This document shows, in pieces, positions 1 through 5,822 of a stretch of DNA of 7,407 bases. The notes under the pieces are model-generated. The model saw nothing but the letters and a program-made list of their open reading frames with translations, searched no databases and had not been told where the DNA came from. The first letter of the stretch is position 1, and the number at the start of each line of letters is the position of its first letter. This DNA comes from an uncultured Bacilli bacterium (lineage in GTDB: Bacteria > Bacillota_I > Bacilli_A > RF39 > UBA660), in assembly GCA_934097015.1 (NCBI GenBank), contig CAKONF010000038.1, positions 1 to 7,407 on the forward strand, read 5' to 3'. Both the position numbers and the translations under genes were made by a program.

Positions 1-240
1 TTTGTATTTGTATTATTAACAACTTCTTCTTTTGCATCAATTATATTTTTATTAATTACATTTGATTTTCCATTAACGTTATCATTTACATCATTAATAA
101 TCTTATTTGTTTTTGTATTTGTATTATTAATAACTTCTTCTTTTGCATCACTTATATTCTTATTAATTACATTTGATTTTCCATTAACGTTATCATTTAC
201 GTCATTAATAATCTTATTTGTTTTTGTATTTGTATTATTA
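1..240 (-). repeat. Tandem 111-bp coding repeat (37 residues), at least two near-identical copies
   Basis: Positions 21-131 and 132-242 are successive units with about four mismatches in 111 bases. Positions 1-20 match 112-131 at 19 of 20 bases, so the array continues past the left edge. After 240 a degraded partial unit (about 241-285) follows. The period is a multiple of three and preserves the frame, so the array lengthens or shortens the encoded rod by 37 residues per unit. Hydrophobic positions inside the unit (I8/I9, V12, V16, V22/I23, I27, V34/I35) run in steps of 3-4, with 11-residue spacing between V12, I23 and V34, which suits a hendecad-type coiled coil. The high identity suggests recent duplication or ongoing copy-number change. 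Confidence 0.9.
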
Positions 241-890
241 TTTACATCAGCAATAATTTTATTTGTTTTAACATTTATATTATTCATTATTAATCTAGTT
301 GCTGTACTTATTGCATTATTTAATAAAGTTTCAGCAGCATCAACATTATCGTTAATAGATTTAGTATTAATTTTTGCATCAGCAATAATACTTTCAGTAT
401 TTTTATCACTATTTTCTTTTATATCTTTAGCGTTTTTATCATCATTCTTTATTATTTCTTCTTTACTAGAAGTTATATTCTTATTTATTTCTTTTGTATT
501 ATTTTCATTTTGTTCTTTTAATTCTTTAGTACTATTATTAATATTTTCATTAATATTATCTTTATTACTATTATCATTTTCTTTAACTTCTTCTAATTTA
601 GAATTAGTTTTAGAATAATTAGAATTAACATTCTTTTTAACATTCTCAATTTTTTCTTGAGTTAATGAATCATTTTCATTCATTTTATTATTTGTTTCAT
701 TACTTAATTTCTTAGCTTCATTTCTAGTATCATCAATAGAACTAACTACTTCTGGAATACTTTCATTATCAACTTTGTATACTTTAACAATATTAAATAT
801 ACCTAAAATCAAAAGTATACCAACTATAGATGTTATAGTTATACTAAAAATTTTTGTTGTATCTTTTTTCATACTTCTTTTAAACTCCAT
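1..890 (-). CDS. Membrane-anchored Asn/Lys-rich coiled-coil repeat protein, partial (C-terminus beyond left edge)
   Basis: The minus strand is open from an ATG at 890 to the left edge, giving 296 codons without a stop. I do not recognise a family. The N-terminus is a short basic stretch followed by one hydrophobic segment (about residues 14-35), then a very polar Asn/Lys/Glu/Asp-rich region with no Cys. Hydrophobic residues recur every 3-4 positions, as in a long coiled coil. From about residue 215 on it consists of nearly identical 37-residue repeats, starting around TNTKTNKIIND and ending DAKEEVINN. The likely topology is a single anchor with an elongated rod outside the cell. It starts 5 bases after the foldase stop codon, so the two are surely co-transcribed. 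The binding site for the 890 start is weak (AGAAG, 3 bases away). ATG 872 (seven codons in) is an alternative, with a GGAG 12 bases upstream. A phage-fibre or stalk-like role is possible but unsupported. Confidence 0.8.
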   Translation of the reverse strand, partial: MEFKRSMKKDTTKIFSITITSIVGILLILGIFNIVKVYKVDNESIPEVVSSIDDTRNEAKKLSNETNNKMNENDSLTQEKIENVKKNVNSNYSKTNSKLEEVKENDNSNKDNINENINNSTKELKEQNENNTKEINKNITSSKEEIIKNDDKNAKDIKENSDKNTESIIADAKINTKSINDNVDAAETLLNNAISTATRLIMNNINVKTNKIIADVNNNTNTKTNKIINDVNDNVNGKSNVINKNISDAKEEVINNTNTKTNKIINDVNDNVNGKSNVINKNIIDAKEEVVNNTNT

Positions 891-895
891 TTCTT

Positions 896-2017
896 CTATT
901 TTATTTTTATTTTTTCGTAAGCTCCATGATATATTATTTTTAAATCTTTAAGAGTATCTTTAATATCATTAATACATTTTTCTTCTCTTAAATCATCATA
1001 ATAATCATTCAACTTCTTATCATCTAATTCTAACCTTTTTATTATATGATAAGCATATTCAGTTTTTATTGGATTACTTACTTCACCAGGAGAAAGTTTC
1101 TTTACTTCACTTTCAATTTCACTTAATAAGTCACCATTTTTATAATATAATTCAAAATTAGTATCATCTTCATTTGAAGCTTCACTATATTTTTTTATTA
1201 AATCTTCAAAATTAGCACCATTTTTAGCTTCTTCTACAATATTTTTAGCAAGTGTTTCTTTTTGATTTATAGTTGTACTATTAAGATTTTTACCGGTATT
1301 TAAATCTACAATAGTAAGAACTATTTGCTCTAATTTAATATAATTATCTTTATATGTCTCTTTAGCATTAGTTTTTTCTTCACTAGTCAAATCATTTATT
1401 TTTCCATCACTATATAATTTTTTTATTATTTTTTTATATAGTTTATCGGTTTCACTCATCTTATCATAAGAACTATCTGTAGTATTATTTTTTTTCAAAA
1501 ATTTCTTATATTCTTTATTTCCACCTAAACTTTTAATAAATGATTGCTTTTCTTTCTCTAATTCTTTTTTATCATCTTCAGTTAATTCTATATTATTTTT
1601 ATTAGCAATTGTTTTAATAGCAGATGCAGTTTTTATATCACTAATTGCAACTTCTTTTAAATAATCTCTAATAGTCATCTTAGATTCATCATCATACATA
1701 ACATCTAAATCTTCAGATTTTATTTCATCAATCTTATCTTTGTAATAATTATATTTAGCAGAGTAAATATATATCATATAATCACTCTTAGTATAAGTAT
1801 AATCATCTATAGTAATTACTTTAGTATTATATTTTGATTGATTAGTAAATAATAATACAAAACTAACAATAAGAATTATTATTAAAGACAATATAAAGTA
1901 TACTTTATATTTGTTTAACTTTGTTAAACAAATATTATCTTTTTTGGTATACTTACTAAGTTTTTTCCTTTCTCCTTCTTTTTTACTTATTACTTTATTA
2001 TTTATTCTTTTTGCCAT
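896..2017 (-). CDS. PrsA-like membrane-anchored peptidyl-prolyl isomerase (parvulin/SurA-type foldase)
   Basis: The predicted 373-residue protein would help secreted proteins fold on the outer face of the membrane. It has a basic cytoplasmic tail (residues 1-38), one hydrophobic helix (about 40-57), a SurA-N/PrsA-like helical region (about 65-215) and a parvulin-like domain (about 227-330). The parvulin signs are the beta-strand YIKLEQIVLTI, the helix ending GANFEDLIKKYSE, the GDL turn, the LSPGEVSNPIKT segment and the closing YAYHIIK, which match the PpiC pattern (GdF-LAkkyS, GdLG, l-pGevS-pvkT-yGyHiIkv). The first Gly of GDLG-F and the usual yGyH glycine are replaced, so isomerase activity may be weak. 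No lipobox Cys follows the helix, unlike Bacillus PrsA, which is a lipoprotein. A GGGAG site 8 bases before ATG 2017 supports the start. Its operon partner is the coiled-coil protein, a plausible client. Confidence 0.85.
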   Translation of the reverse strand: MAKRINNKVISKKEGERKKLSKYTKKDNICLTKLNKYKVYFILSLIIILIVSFVLLFTNQSKYNTKVITIDDYTYTKSDYMIYIYSAKYNYYKDKIDEIKSEDLDVMYDDESKMTIRDYLKEVAISDIKTASAIKTIANKNNIELTEDDKKELEKEKQSFIKSLGGNKEYKKFLKKNNTTDSSYDKMSETDKLYKKIIKKLYSDGKINDLTSEEKTNAKETYKDNYIKLEQIVLTIVDLNTGKNLNSTTINQKETLAKNIVEEAKNGANFEDLIKKYSEASNEDDTNFELYYKNGDLLSEIESEVKKLSPGEVSNPIKTEYAYHIIKRLELDDKKLNDYYDDLREEKCINDIKDTLKDLKIIYHGAYEKIKIK

Positions 2018-2056
2018 TACCTACACTCCCTATCATCTATGCCATATTACCCTCTT

Positions 2057-2073
2057 AAAGTAATAATTACTTT
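2057..2073. promoter_or_regulatory. 17-bp palindrome over the foldase transcription start (possible operator)
   Basis: Two 8-base arms, AAAGTAAT and ATTACTTT, flank one central base. The palindrome overlaps the expected start of transcription (about 2069) of the minus-strand promoter at 2076-2104, a usual place for a repressor site. It has no U-run behind it, so it is not a terminator. Palindromes of A and T arise easily in such AT-rich DNA, so the regulatory role is inference. Confidence 0.3.
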
Positions 2074-2075
2074 TT

Positions 2076-2104
2076 ATTTTATACAAATTTCAAGTATCTG
2101 TCAA
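2076..2104 (-). promoter_or_regulatory. Sigma-A promoter for the foldase/coiled-coil unit
   Basis: On the minus strand a perfect TTGACA (-35, 2099-2104) is followed after 17 bases by TAAAAT (-10, 2076-2081). Transcription would start near 2069, leaving a leader of about 50 bases before ATG 2017. It stands back to back with the plus-strand promoter at 2113-2141, with the two -35 boxes only 8 bases apart. Confidence 0.75.
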
Positions 2105-2112
2105 TTAAATAT

Positions 2113-2141
2113 TTGCAATTTTTTTATTTTTATCGTATTAT
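2113..2141 (+). promoter_or_regulatory. Sigma-A promoter for the small plus-strand gene
   Basis: TTGCAA (-35, 2113-2118), a 17-base spacer and TATTAT (-10, 2136-2141) give a near-consensus promoter. The transcript would start near 2148 and carry a leader of about 27 bases with the AGAAAGGGG ribosome binding site (2158-2166). It is divergent from the foldase promoter and could share a regulator with it. Confidence 0.7.
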
Positions 2142-2174
2142 ATATACTCACTTATAAAGAAAGGGGAATTTATT

Positions 2175-2549
2175 TTGAAAATTTCAACAAAAGCAGTAGA
2201 ACTTTTATCTAGAGAAAGAAAATTAATTTTAATTGATAGAGCAACTATGATTACAAACAAATTAAGTACTAATCCATATTATAATGACATTAACTATAGA
2301 TGTGATGCTGCAACATATATTCACGATAATTATTATAAAGAAAAATTAAATATTCGTGAACAAACAATATTTTTACTATATGTTTTAATTCCTGATGATA
2401 ATAAACTTATGTATTATTTAGAAAAATATGATTATGATTATAGTTTAATTTCAAAATTTTATTGTATTTCTGCAAATTTTTTAAAAATGAGACATGAATG
2501 TTATAAGAGTATTAATGATGTAAAAATATACAAAAAAAATAATAGTTAA
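2175..2549 (+). CDS. Hypothetical 124-residue protein with a TTG start; faint likeness to the ImmA/IrrE C-terminal part
   Basis: The start is a TTG at 2175. It is backed by an excellent AGAAAGGGG site ending 8 bases upstream and a good promoter at 2113-2141; no ATG start fits. The protein is charged, Tyr-rich (a DNYYKEK segment and a YLEKYDYDYS segment), has no signal peptide or membrane helix and should be cytoplasmic. I do not recognise a function. The second half (about residues 61-110: REQTIFLLYVLIPDD, then LISKFYCISANFLKMRHE) loosely recalls the C-terminal part of ImmA/IrrE-type peptidases (LLMP, then a helix like La-~F-VS-~~v-~Rl). The HExxH zinc motif is absent, so it would not be an active peptidase; this likeness is weak. 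It is divergent from the foldase unit and convergent with queA. Its last residues KKNNS are encoded by one arm of the shared terminator. Confidence 0.82.
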   Translation: MKISTKAVELLSRERKLILIDRATMITNKLSTNPYYNDINYRCDAATYIHDNYYKEKLNIREQTIFLLYVLIPDDNKLMYYLEKYDYDYSLISKFYCISANFLKMRHECYKSINDVKIYKKNNS

Positions 2550-2573
2550 ATGATTTCTAACTATTATTTTTTT
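2533..2573. terminator. Bidirectional intrinsic terminator shared by the 2175 gene and queA
   Basis: A perfect 16-base inverted repeat (arms 2533-2548 and 2558-2573, loop 2549-2557) has A-runs outside on the left and T-runs on the right, so each strand gives a hairpin ending in U's. It overlaps both stop codons (2547-2549 plus strand, 2557-2559 minus strand), and the genes converge with only 7 bases between them. Because the arms are complementary and both are translated, both proteins end in KNNS. Confidence 0.9.
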
Positions 2574-3591
2574 CTATATACATAGCATCACCAAAGGAAA
2601 AAAATCTATATTTATCTAAAACAGCTTCTTTATAAGCATTTAAAATATATTCTCTTTTAGAAAATGCACTAACTAACATAACCAAAGTACTTTTTGGTAA
2701 ATGAAAATTAGTAATCAAACCATCTATTGCTTTAAATTTAAATCCAGGATATATAAATATATCTGTTTCTCCACTACATGGAACAAATTTATCATTATCT
2801 CTTAATATTGTCTCTAATGTTCTAGTACTAGTCGTACCAACAGCTATAATTTTATTTCCTAATTCTTTAGTTTTATTTAAAACATCTGCTGATTCTTTAG
2901 TCATAATGTAATGCTCACTATGCATCTTATGATTTTTAACATCACTAACATTAACAGGTCTAAAAGTACCAAGACCAACATGAAGTGTAATATTGACTAT
3001 ATTTACACCTTTTGCTTTTATCTTATCCAACAATTCATTAGTAAAATGCAATCCAGCCGTAGGTGCAGCTGCAGAACCATAATTTTCAGCATAAACAGTT
3101 TGATATCTATCTTTATCATTTAATTTTTCATGAATGTATGGTGGTAAAGGCATATTTCCAAGTTCATCCAATATTTCCATAAGAATACCATCATATATAA
3201 GTATAACTTTTGTTATACCTTCATCTAAAATCTCATATACTTTTGCTTTTAATTTACCATCACCAAATGAAATAATAGTACCAACATGTAATCTTTTTTG
3301 AGGTTTAGCTAAACATTCCCATTTATTATCAGATAAATCTTTTAATAATAATAGTTCTATAACAGCCTTTGTATCTTCTTTTTCTCCAATTAGTCTTGCT
3401 GGTATAACTTTAGTATCATTAATAACTAAAGAATCTCCCTTATTTAAATAATTAATAATATCATAAAATTTTTTATGCTCTACATTTCCATTTTTATCAA
3501 GAACCATTAATCTACTTTCACTTCTATTTTTCAAAGGAGTTTGAGCAATTAATTCTTTAGGTAAATCATAATCAAAATCATCTGTTTTCAT
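2557..3591 (-). CDS. queA: S-adenosylmethionine:tRNA ribosyltransferase-isomerase QueA
   Basis: QueA moves the ribosyl part of S-adenosylmethionine onto preQ1 at tRNA position 34, giving epoxyqueuosine in the queuosine pathway; it acts in the cytoplasm. The 344-residue length is normal for the family. Hallmarks in order: DFDYDLP (about 6-11), AQTP, RSESRLM (23-29), NDTKVIPARL (58-67), YGSAAAPTAGLHFT (171-184), LHVGLGTFRPV (203-213), GTTSTRTLE (252-260), LITNFHLPKSTL (292-303) and FGDAMYI near the end. The frame is open up to an ATG at 3633, but the family N-terminus starts at ATG 3591, which has GGAG 8 bases upstream; the extra 14 residues have neither, so I chose 3591. It lies downstream of ruvAB as in many Firmicutes, but a pilin gene and a terminator intervene, and tgt is not adjacent. 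It ends in the shared hairpin at 2533-2573. Confidence 0.97.
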   Translation of the reverse strand: MKTDDFDYDLPKELIAQTPLKNRSESRLMVLDKNGNVEHKKFYDIINYLNKGDSLVINDTKVIPARLIGEKEDTKAVIELLLLKDLSDNKWECLAKPQKRLHVGTIISFGDGKLKAKVYEILDEGITKVILIYDGILMEILDELGNMPLPPYIHEKLNDKDRYQTVYAENYGSAAAPTAGLHFTNELLDKIKAKGVNIVNITLHVGLGTFRPVNVSDVKNHKMHSEHYIMTKESADVLNKTKELGNKIIAVGTTSTRTLETILRDNDKFVPCSGETDIFIYPGFKFKAIDGLITNFHLPKSTLVMLVSAFSKREYILNAYKEAVLDKYRFFSFGDAMYIEKNNS

Positions 3592-3641
3592 AACTTCATC
3601 TCCACATTCGAATAACACATCATATTTTAACACATTTAATA

Positions 3642-3647
3642 ATTATA
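3642..3647 (-). promoter_or_regulatory. Possible -10 box for queA
   Basis: A perfect TATAAT lies on the minus strand directly behind the pilin terminator, about 50 bases before the queA start at 3591. No recognisable -35 box sits at 16-18 bases. Since the terminator should stop transcripts from upstream, queA needs some promoter here, but the box may also be chance in AT-rich DNA. Confidence 0.35.
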
Positions 3648-3656
3648 TAAAAGAAA

Positions 3657-3673
3657 AAACTCACCATGAGTTT
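3657..3673 (-). terminator. Intrinsic terminator after the Flp-like pilin gene
   Basis: On the minus strand AAACTCA, a 3-base loop (TGG) and TGAGTTT form a 7-bp stem, followed by a T-rich run (TTTCTTTT). It overlaps the pilin stop codon (3672-3674). The stem is short, so termination may be partial and let some ruvAB/pilin transcript continue into queA. Confidence 0.65.
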
Positions 3674-3866
3674 ATTCTAAATCTACACATTTTCCATCTC
3701 CAGGTTTTTCACCTTTTTGATATTGTTGATTAGTTAAAGCACAACCAGACTTTGTAATTGAATCTTTTAAATAACCTCCAAAGTAATTAACTAAACCAAT
3801 TGTAATTACACTTATAAGTGCTATAATCAAAACATATTCAACTAAAGCTTGTCCTCTTTTATTCAT
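3672..3866 (-). CDS. Flp/class III-type small pilin precursor
   Basis: A 64-residue protein with a type IVb pilin-like N-terminus: short basic leader MNKRG, then QALVEY followed by a hydrophobic helix (about residues 8-28, rich in Ile, Leu, Val). The G-x(4)-E-Y pattern, with predicted prepilin peptidase cleavage after Gly5 and Glu at mature position 5, is the hallmark of Flp/TadE-like and class III signal peptides. Unusually for Flp pilins, a polar tail of about 30 residues follows, with two Cys (42 and 60) that could form a disulfide-closed loop. I chose ATG 3866 because AGGTGA lies 6 bases upstream; ATG 3872 (two codons longer) would abut that site. It has its own promoter (3890-3918) and a terminator (3657-3673), and stands between ruvB and queA. 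No Tad/secretion genes are in the window, so its assembly partners are unknown. Confidence 0.85.
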   Translation of the reverse strand: MNKRGQALVEYVLIIALISVITIGLVNYFGGYLKDSITKSGCALTNQQYQKGEKPGDGKCVDLE

Positions 3867-3889
3867 AACCATTCACCTACTATACCTAA

Positions 3890-3918
3890 AGTATAATTGA
3901 TTTATTAATTGTTGTCAA
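3890..3918 (-). promoter_or_regulatory. Sigma-A promoter for the Flp-like pilin gene, inside the end of ruvB
   Basis: A perfect TTGACA (-35, 3913-3918) overlaps the last codons of ruvB. After a 17-base spacer comes TATACT (-10, 3890-3895). Transcription would start near 3883, giving a leader of only about 16 bases that is mostly ribosome binding site. The pilin can therefore be expressed independently of, and probably more strongly than, ruvAB. Confidence 0.75.
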
Positions 3919-4909
3919 ATATTAAATTTGCTTCTTTTAAATGCTGCTTAGCTTTTTCTGTTGACATTCTACCTCTAGGAGTACGTTTTATAAATCCTTC
4001 TTGCAGTAAATATGGTTCAACAACATCTTCAATAGTAGATACTTCTTCACCAATACTTGCAGCAATAGTCTCAATTCCAACAGGCCCACCATTAAATTTT
4101 GTTATCAAACTAGACAAATATTCTAAATCAACCTGGTCTAGTCCATATTTATCAACTTTAAGTCTTTTTAATGCACTGTCAGTTATTTCTTTATCTATTA
4201 CCCCGTCGCCTATTACACTAGCAAAATCTCTAACTCTTTTAAATAATCTATTAGCAATTCTTGGAGTTTTTCGACTCCTTTTTGCAAGTTCTAAAGACGC
4301 ATCATCAGTTATTTCCATATTAAGAACTCTACTAGTTCTTTTTATAATTTTATTTAGTTCATCTTCACTATAATAATTAAGCTTAGAAACAATACCAAAT
4401 CTATCTCTTAAAGGGCTTGATAAATCACCAGCACGTGTAGTTGCACCAACTAATGTAAAAGGTGGTAAATCTATTTTTATATTTCTAGTATTACCCTCAG
4501 TTCCAACAACAATATCAAGTTCAAAGTCTTCCATAGCAGGATATAATATTTCCTCAATAAATTTTGGAATACGATGTATTTCATCAATAAATAAAACATC
4601 ACCAGGCTCCAAAGTAGAAAGTATAGCTGCTAAATCTCCACTCTTTTCAATAGATGGTCCAGTAGTAGTCTTAATATTGCTACCAAGTTCATTTGCAATT
4701 ATGTGAGCTAAAGTAGTTTTACCAAGTCCAGGAGGACCATATAACAAAACATGATCTAAAGATTCATTTCTCATCTTAGCAGCATCAATAAATATTTTTA
4801 TATTTTCTTTAACTTCTTCTTGTCCTACATAATCTTTTATATATTGTGGCCTTAACGTATTATCAACTTCACCACTCAATAATTCTTTAGACATTAATCT
4901 ATCGTCCAT
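3905..4909 (-). CDS. ruvB: Holliday junction branch migration ATPase RuvB
   Basis: RuvB is the hexameric AAA+ motor that, with RuvA, drives branch migration of Holliday junctions in recombinational repair. The 334 residues match the usual length. Visible motifs: LRPQYIKDYVGQ near the N-terminus (19-30), Walker A GPPGLGKT (58-65), Walker B DVLFIDEIH (104-112), sensor 1 GATTRAG (155-161), the arginine-finger segment PLRDRFG (166-172), sensor 2 TPRIANRL (215-222), and the C-terminal winged helix with GGPVGIETIAA (274-284) and LLQEGFIKRTPRGR (301-314). All key residues are present, so it should be active. It starts 4 bases after the ruvA stop codon; AGGAAAG, 7 bases before its ATG, overlaps the end of ruvA, so the two are translationally coupled. 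Its 3' end carries the pilin promoter, and no terminator separates it from that gene. Confidence 0.98.
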   Translation of the reverse strand: MDDRLMSKELLSGEVDNTLRPQYIKDYVGQEEVKENIKIFIDAAKMRNESLDHVLLYGPPGLGKTTLAHIIANELGSNIKTTTGPSIEKSGDLAAILSTLEPGDVLFIDEIHRIPKFIEEILYPAMEDFELDIVVGTEGNTRNIKIDLPPFTLVGATTRAGDLSSPLRDRFGIVSKLNYYSEDELNKIIKRTSRVLNMEITDDASLELAKRSRKTPRIANRLFKRVRDFASVIGDGVIDKEITDSALKRLKVDKYGLDQVDLEYLSSLITKFNGGPVGIETIAASIGEEVSTIEDVVEPYLLQEGFIKRTPRGRMSTEKAKQHLKEANLIFDNN

Positions 4910-4913
4910 ATTA

Positions 4914-5465
4914 TCACTTTCCTAACAATTTTAATGCTTCTTTAATTTGATTTTCTAAACTCAAATCATTATCAACTTTATCAATAATTTTCTTAATATC
5001 ATTACTTTTATAACCTAAACTTTCTAAAACTTCAATAAGTTCTCTAGAATCATATTGAAATAAATCAGTTTGAGTAGTTAATTTACCTTTCAAATCCAAA
5101 ATAATTTGTTTAGCAACTTTATCCCCAATCTTAGGAAATCTAGTTAAATAAGTAATATTATCTGTATTAATAGCATCATATATTCCTTTAATATTTCCAC
5201 TAGCAAATAAAGGCATAGCCATCTTAGGCCCTATTCCTTTAACGTTAATTAATTTTAAAAATAAATTCTTTTCCTCTAAGCTTTTAAAACCATACAAACT
5301 ATTTTCATCTTCTTTTATATGATTATATAAATAAACTTTACATTCTTCATTTAATTTAAAACTATATGGATTAGATACAAAAATAGAATATCCTATATTA
5401 TTATTATCCAATATAATATAATTTCCATCATATCCTACAACCATACCTTTTATATAACTATACAT
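4914..5465 (-). CDS. ruvA: Holliday junction DNA-binding protein RuvA
   Basis: RuvA forms tetramers that bind Holliday junctions and load RuvB. The 183-residue product has the OB-fold domain I (about 1-63, starting MYSYIKGMVVGYDGNYIILD), the two helix-hairpin-helix motifs of domain II (LINVKGIGPKMAM at 72-84 and LTRFPKIGDKVAKQI at 107-121) and a small C-terminal domain III (about 138-183) that contacts RuvB. The acidic pin is present in the usual place (KEDENSLYGF, 51-60). The frame is open from an ATG at 5513, but the family N-terminus begins at ATG 5465, which has AGGAG 8 bases upstream; the 16 extra codons cover the promoter, so I chose 5465. It is slightly shorter than most RuvA proteins. 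It is the first gene of a ruvA-ruvB operon. Confidence 0.97.
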   Translation of the reverse strand: MYSYIKGMVVGYDGNYIILDNNNIGYSIFVSNPYSFKLNEECKVYLYNHIKEDENSLYGFKSLEEKNLFLKLINVKGIGPKMAMPLFASGNIKGIYDAINTDNITYLTRFPKIGDKVAKQIILDLKGKLTTQTDLFQYDSRELIEVLESLGYKSNDIKKIIDKVDNDLSLENQIKEALKLLGK

Positions 5466-5484
5466 TATATCAACTCCTAAATAA

Positions 5485-5513
5485 ATAATATCATACATTC
5501 GTTTGCATATCAA
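5485..5513 (-). promoter_or_regulatory. Putative sigma-A promoter for ruvAB
   Basis: TTGATA (-35, 5508-5513) and TATTAT (-10, 5485-5490) are separated by exactly 17 bases. Transcription would start around 5478, at the AGGAG ribosome binding site (5474-5478), so the leader would be unusually short, about 13 bases. No LexA/DinR-type box is evident, so SOS control of ruvAB is not supported here. Confidence 0.5.
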
Positions 5514-5571
5514 TCTTTTTTTTATTATTTAAGTAATTTATAATAACAATTTTCTATCTTTATTAATAAAC

Positions 5572-5577
5572 TATAAT
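5572..5577 (+). promoter_or_regulatory. Possible -10 box for the YjcZ-like gene
   Basis: TATAAT lies 22 bases before the ATG at 5600, just ahead of the ribosome binding site. No TTGACA-like box lies about 17 bases upstream. A second TATAAT at 5539-5544 is also unpaired. If the product belongs to spore formation, a sporulation sigma factor might be used, but I cannot match a specific consensus. Confidence 0.35.
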
Positions 5578-5599
5578 AGATAGATTAGGAGGTATTAAT

Positions 5600-5782
5600 A
5601 TGTACTACTATGGATACAATGGAGGTTATAACACTGGTTATAACTATAATCCTTGTTGTAATACAACATATGCAGGAACTACAAATGGTTATGGTTGGGG
5701 TGCTGCATTATGGATAGTTCTATTCATTTTATTAGTAATCATAATCGGAGCAGGTTGGACTTGGAACACTCCTGCAAACTAA
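5600..5782 (+). CDS. YjcZ-like Gly/Tyr-rich single-span mini-protein
   Basis: A 60-residue protein with a very strong ribosome binding site (AGGAGGT, 5587-5593, 6 bases before ATG). The first half is Tyr/Gly/Asn-rich (YYYGYNGGYNTGYNYN) with a Cys pair at 19-20; the second half is one hydrophobic helix (about 37-52, ALWIVLFILLVIII), followed by GAGWTWN and a short polar end. This architecture (Gly/Tyr-rich head, then a LWIVLFILLVIII-like helix) matches the YjcZ family of small proteins linked to sporulation in Bacilli; their biochemical role is not known to me. It is divergent from ruvA and convergent with the large surface-protein gene. Its stop overlaps the hairpin at 5781-5804. Family assignment rests on composition and layout, so it is moderately sure. 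Confidence 0.75.
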   Translation: MYYYGYNGGYNTGYNYNPCCNTTYAGTTNGYGWGAALWIVLFILLVIIIGAGWTWNTPAN

Positions 5783-5804
5783 AAGATGAGAAACCTCATC
5801 TTTT
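5781..5804. terminator. Bidirectional intrinsic terminator between the YjcZ-like gene and the large surface-protein gene
   Basis: A perfect 10-bp stem (AAAAGATGAG and CTCATCTTTT) with a 4-base loop (AAAC) begins inside the YjcZ-like stop codon (5780-5782) and is followed by T's on the plus strand. On the minus strand the hairpin also ends in TTTT and lies 18 bases beyond the large gene's stop, so it can end both transcripts. Confidence 0.85.
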
Positions 5805-5822
5805 TACATGTCACAAAAAGCC

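Noticed and set aside
1..242. CRISPR-like array
   Set aside because: The 111-bp units are contiguous, have no spacers and keep an open reading frame; this is a coding tandem repeat.
3592..3633. Longer queA start at ATG 3633
   Set aside because: The 14 extra residues are absent from the family N-terminus and have no ribosome binding site; GGAG is correctly placed for ATG 3591.
3909..4373. Plus-strand open frame of 154 codons opposite ruvB
   Set aside because: Antisense shadow of a certain gene, Ser/Leu-rich, with no ribosome binding site or family likeness.
5466..5513. Longer ruvA start at ATG 5513
   Set aside because: It overlaps a TTGATA/TATTAT promoter, and AGGAG plus the family N-terminus MYSYIKG point to ATG 5465.
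5781..5804. Hairpin as the DGR target-site cruciform downstream of the variable region
   Set aside because: The 10-bp stem with a 4-base loop is similar in size to known DGR hairpins, but it lies about 115 bases beyond the island, outside the gene, and is fully explained as a bidirectional terminator.
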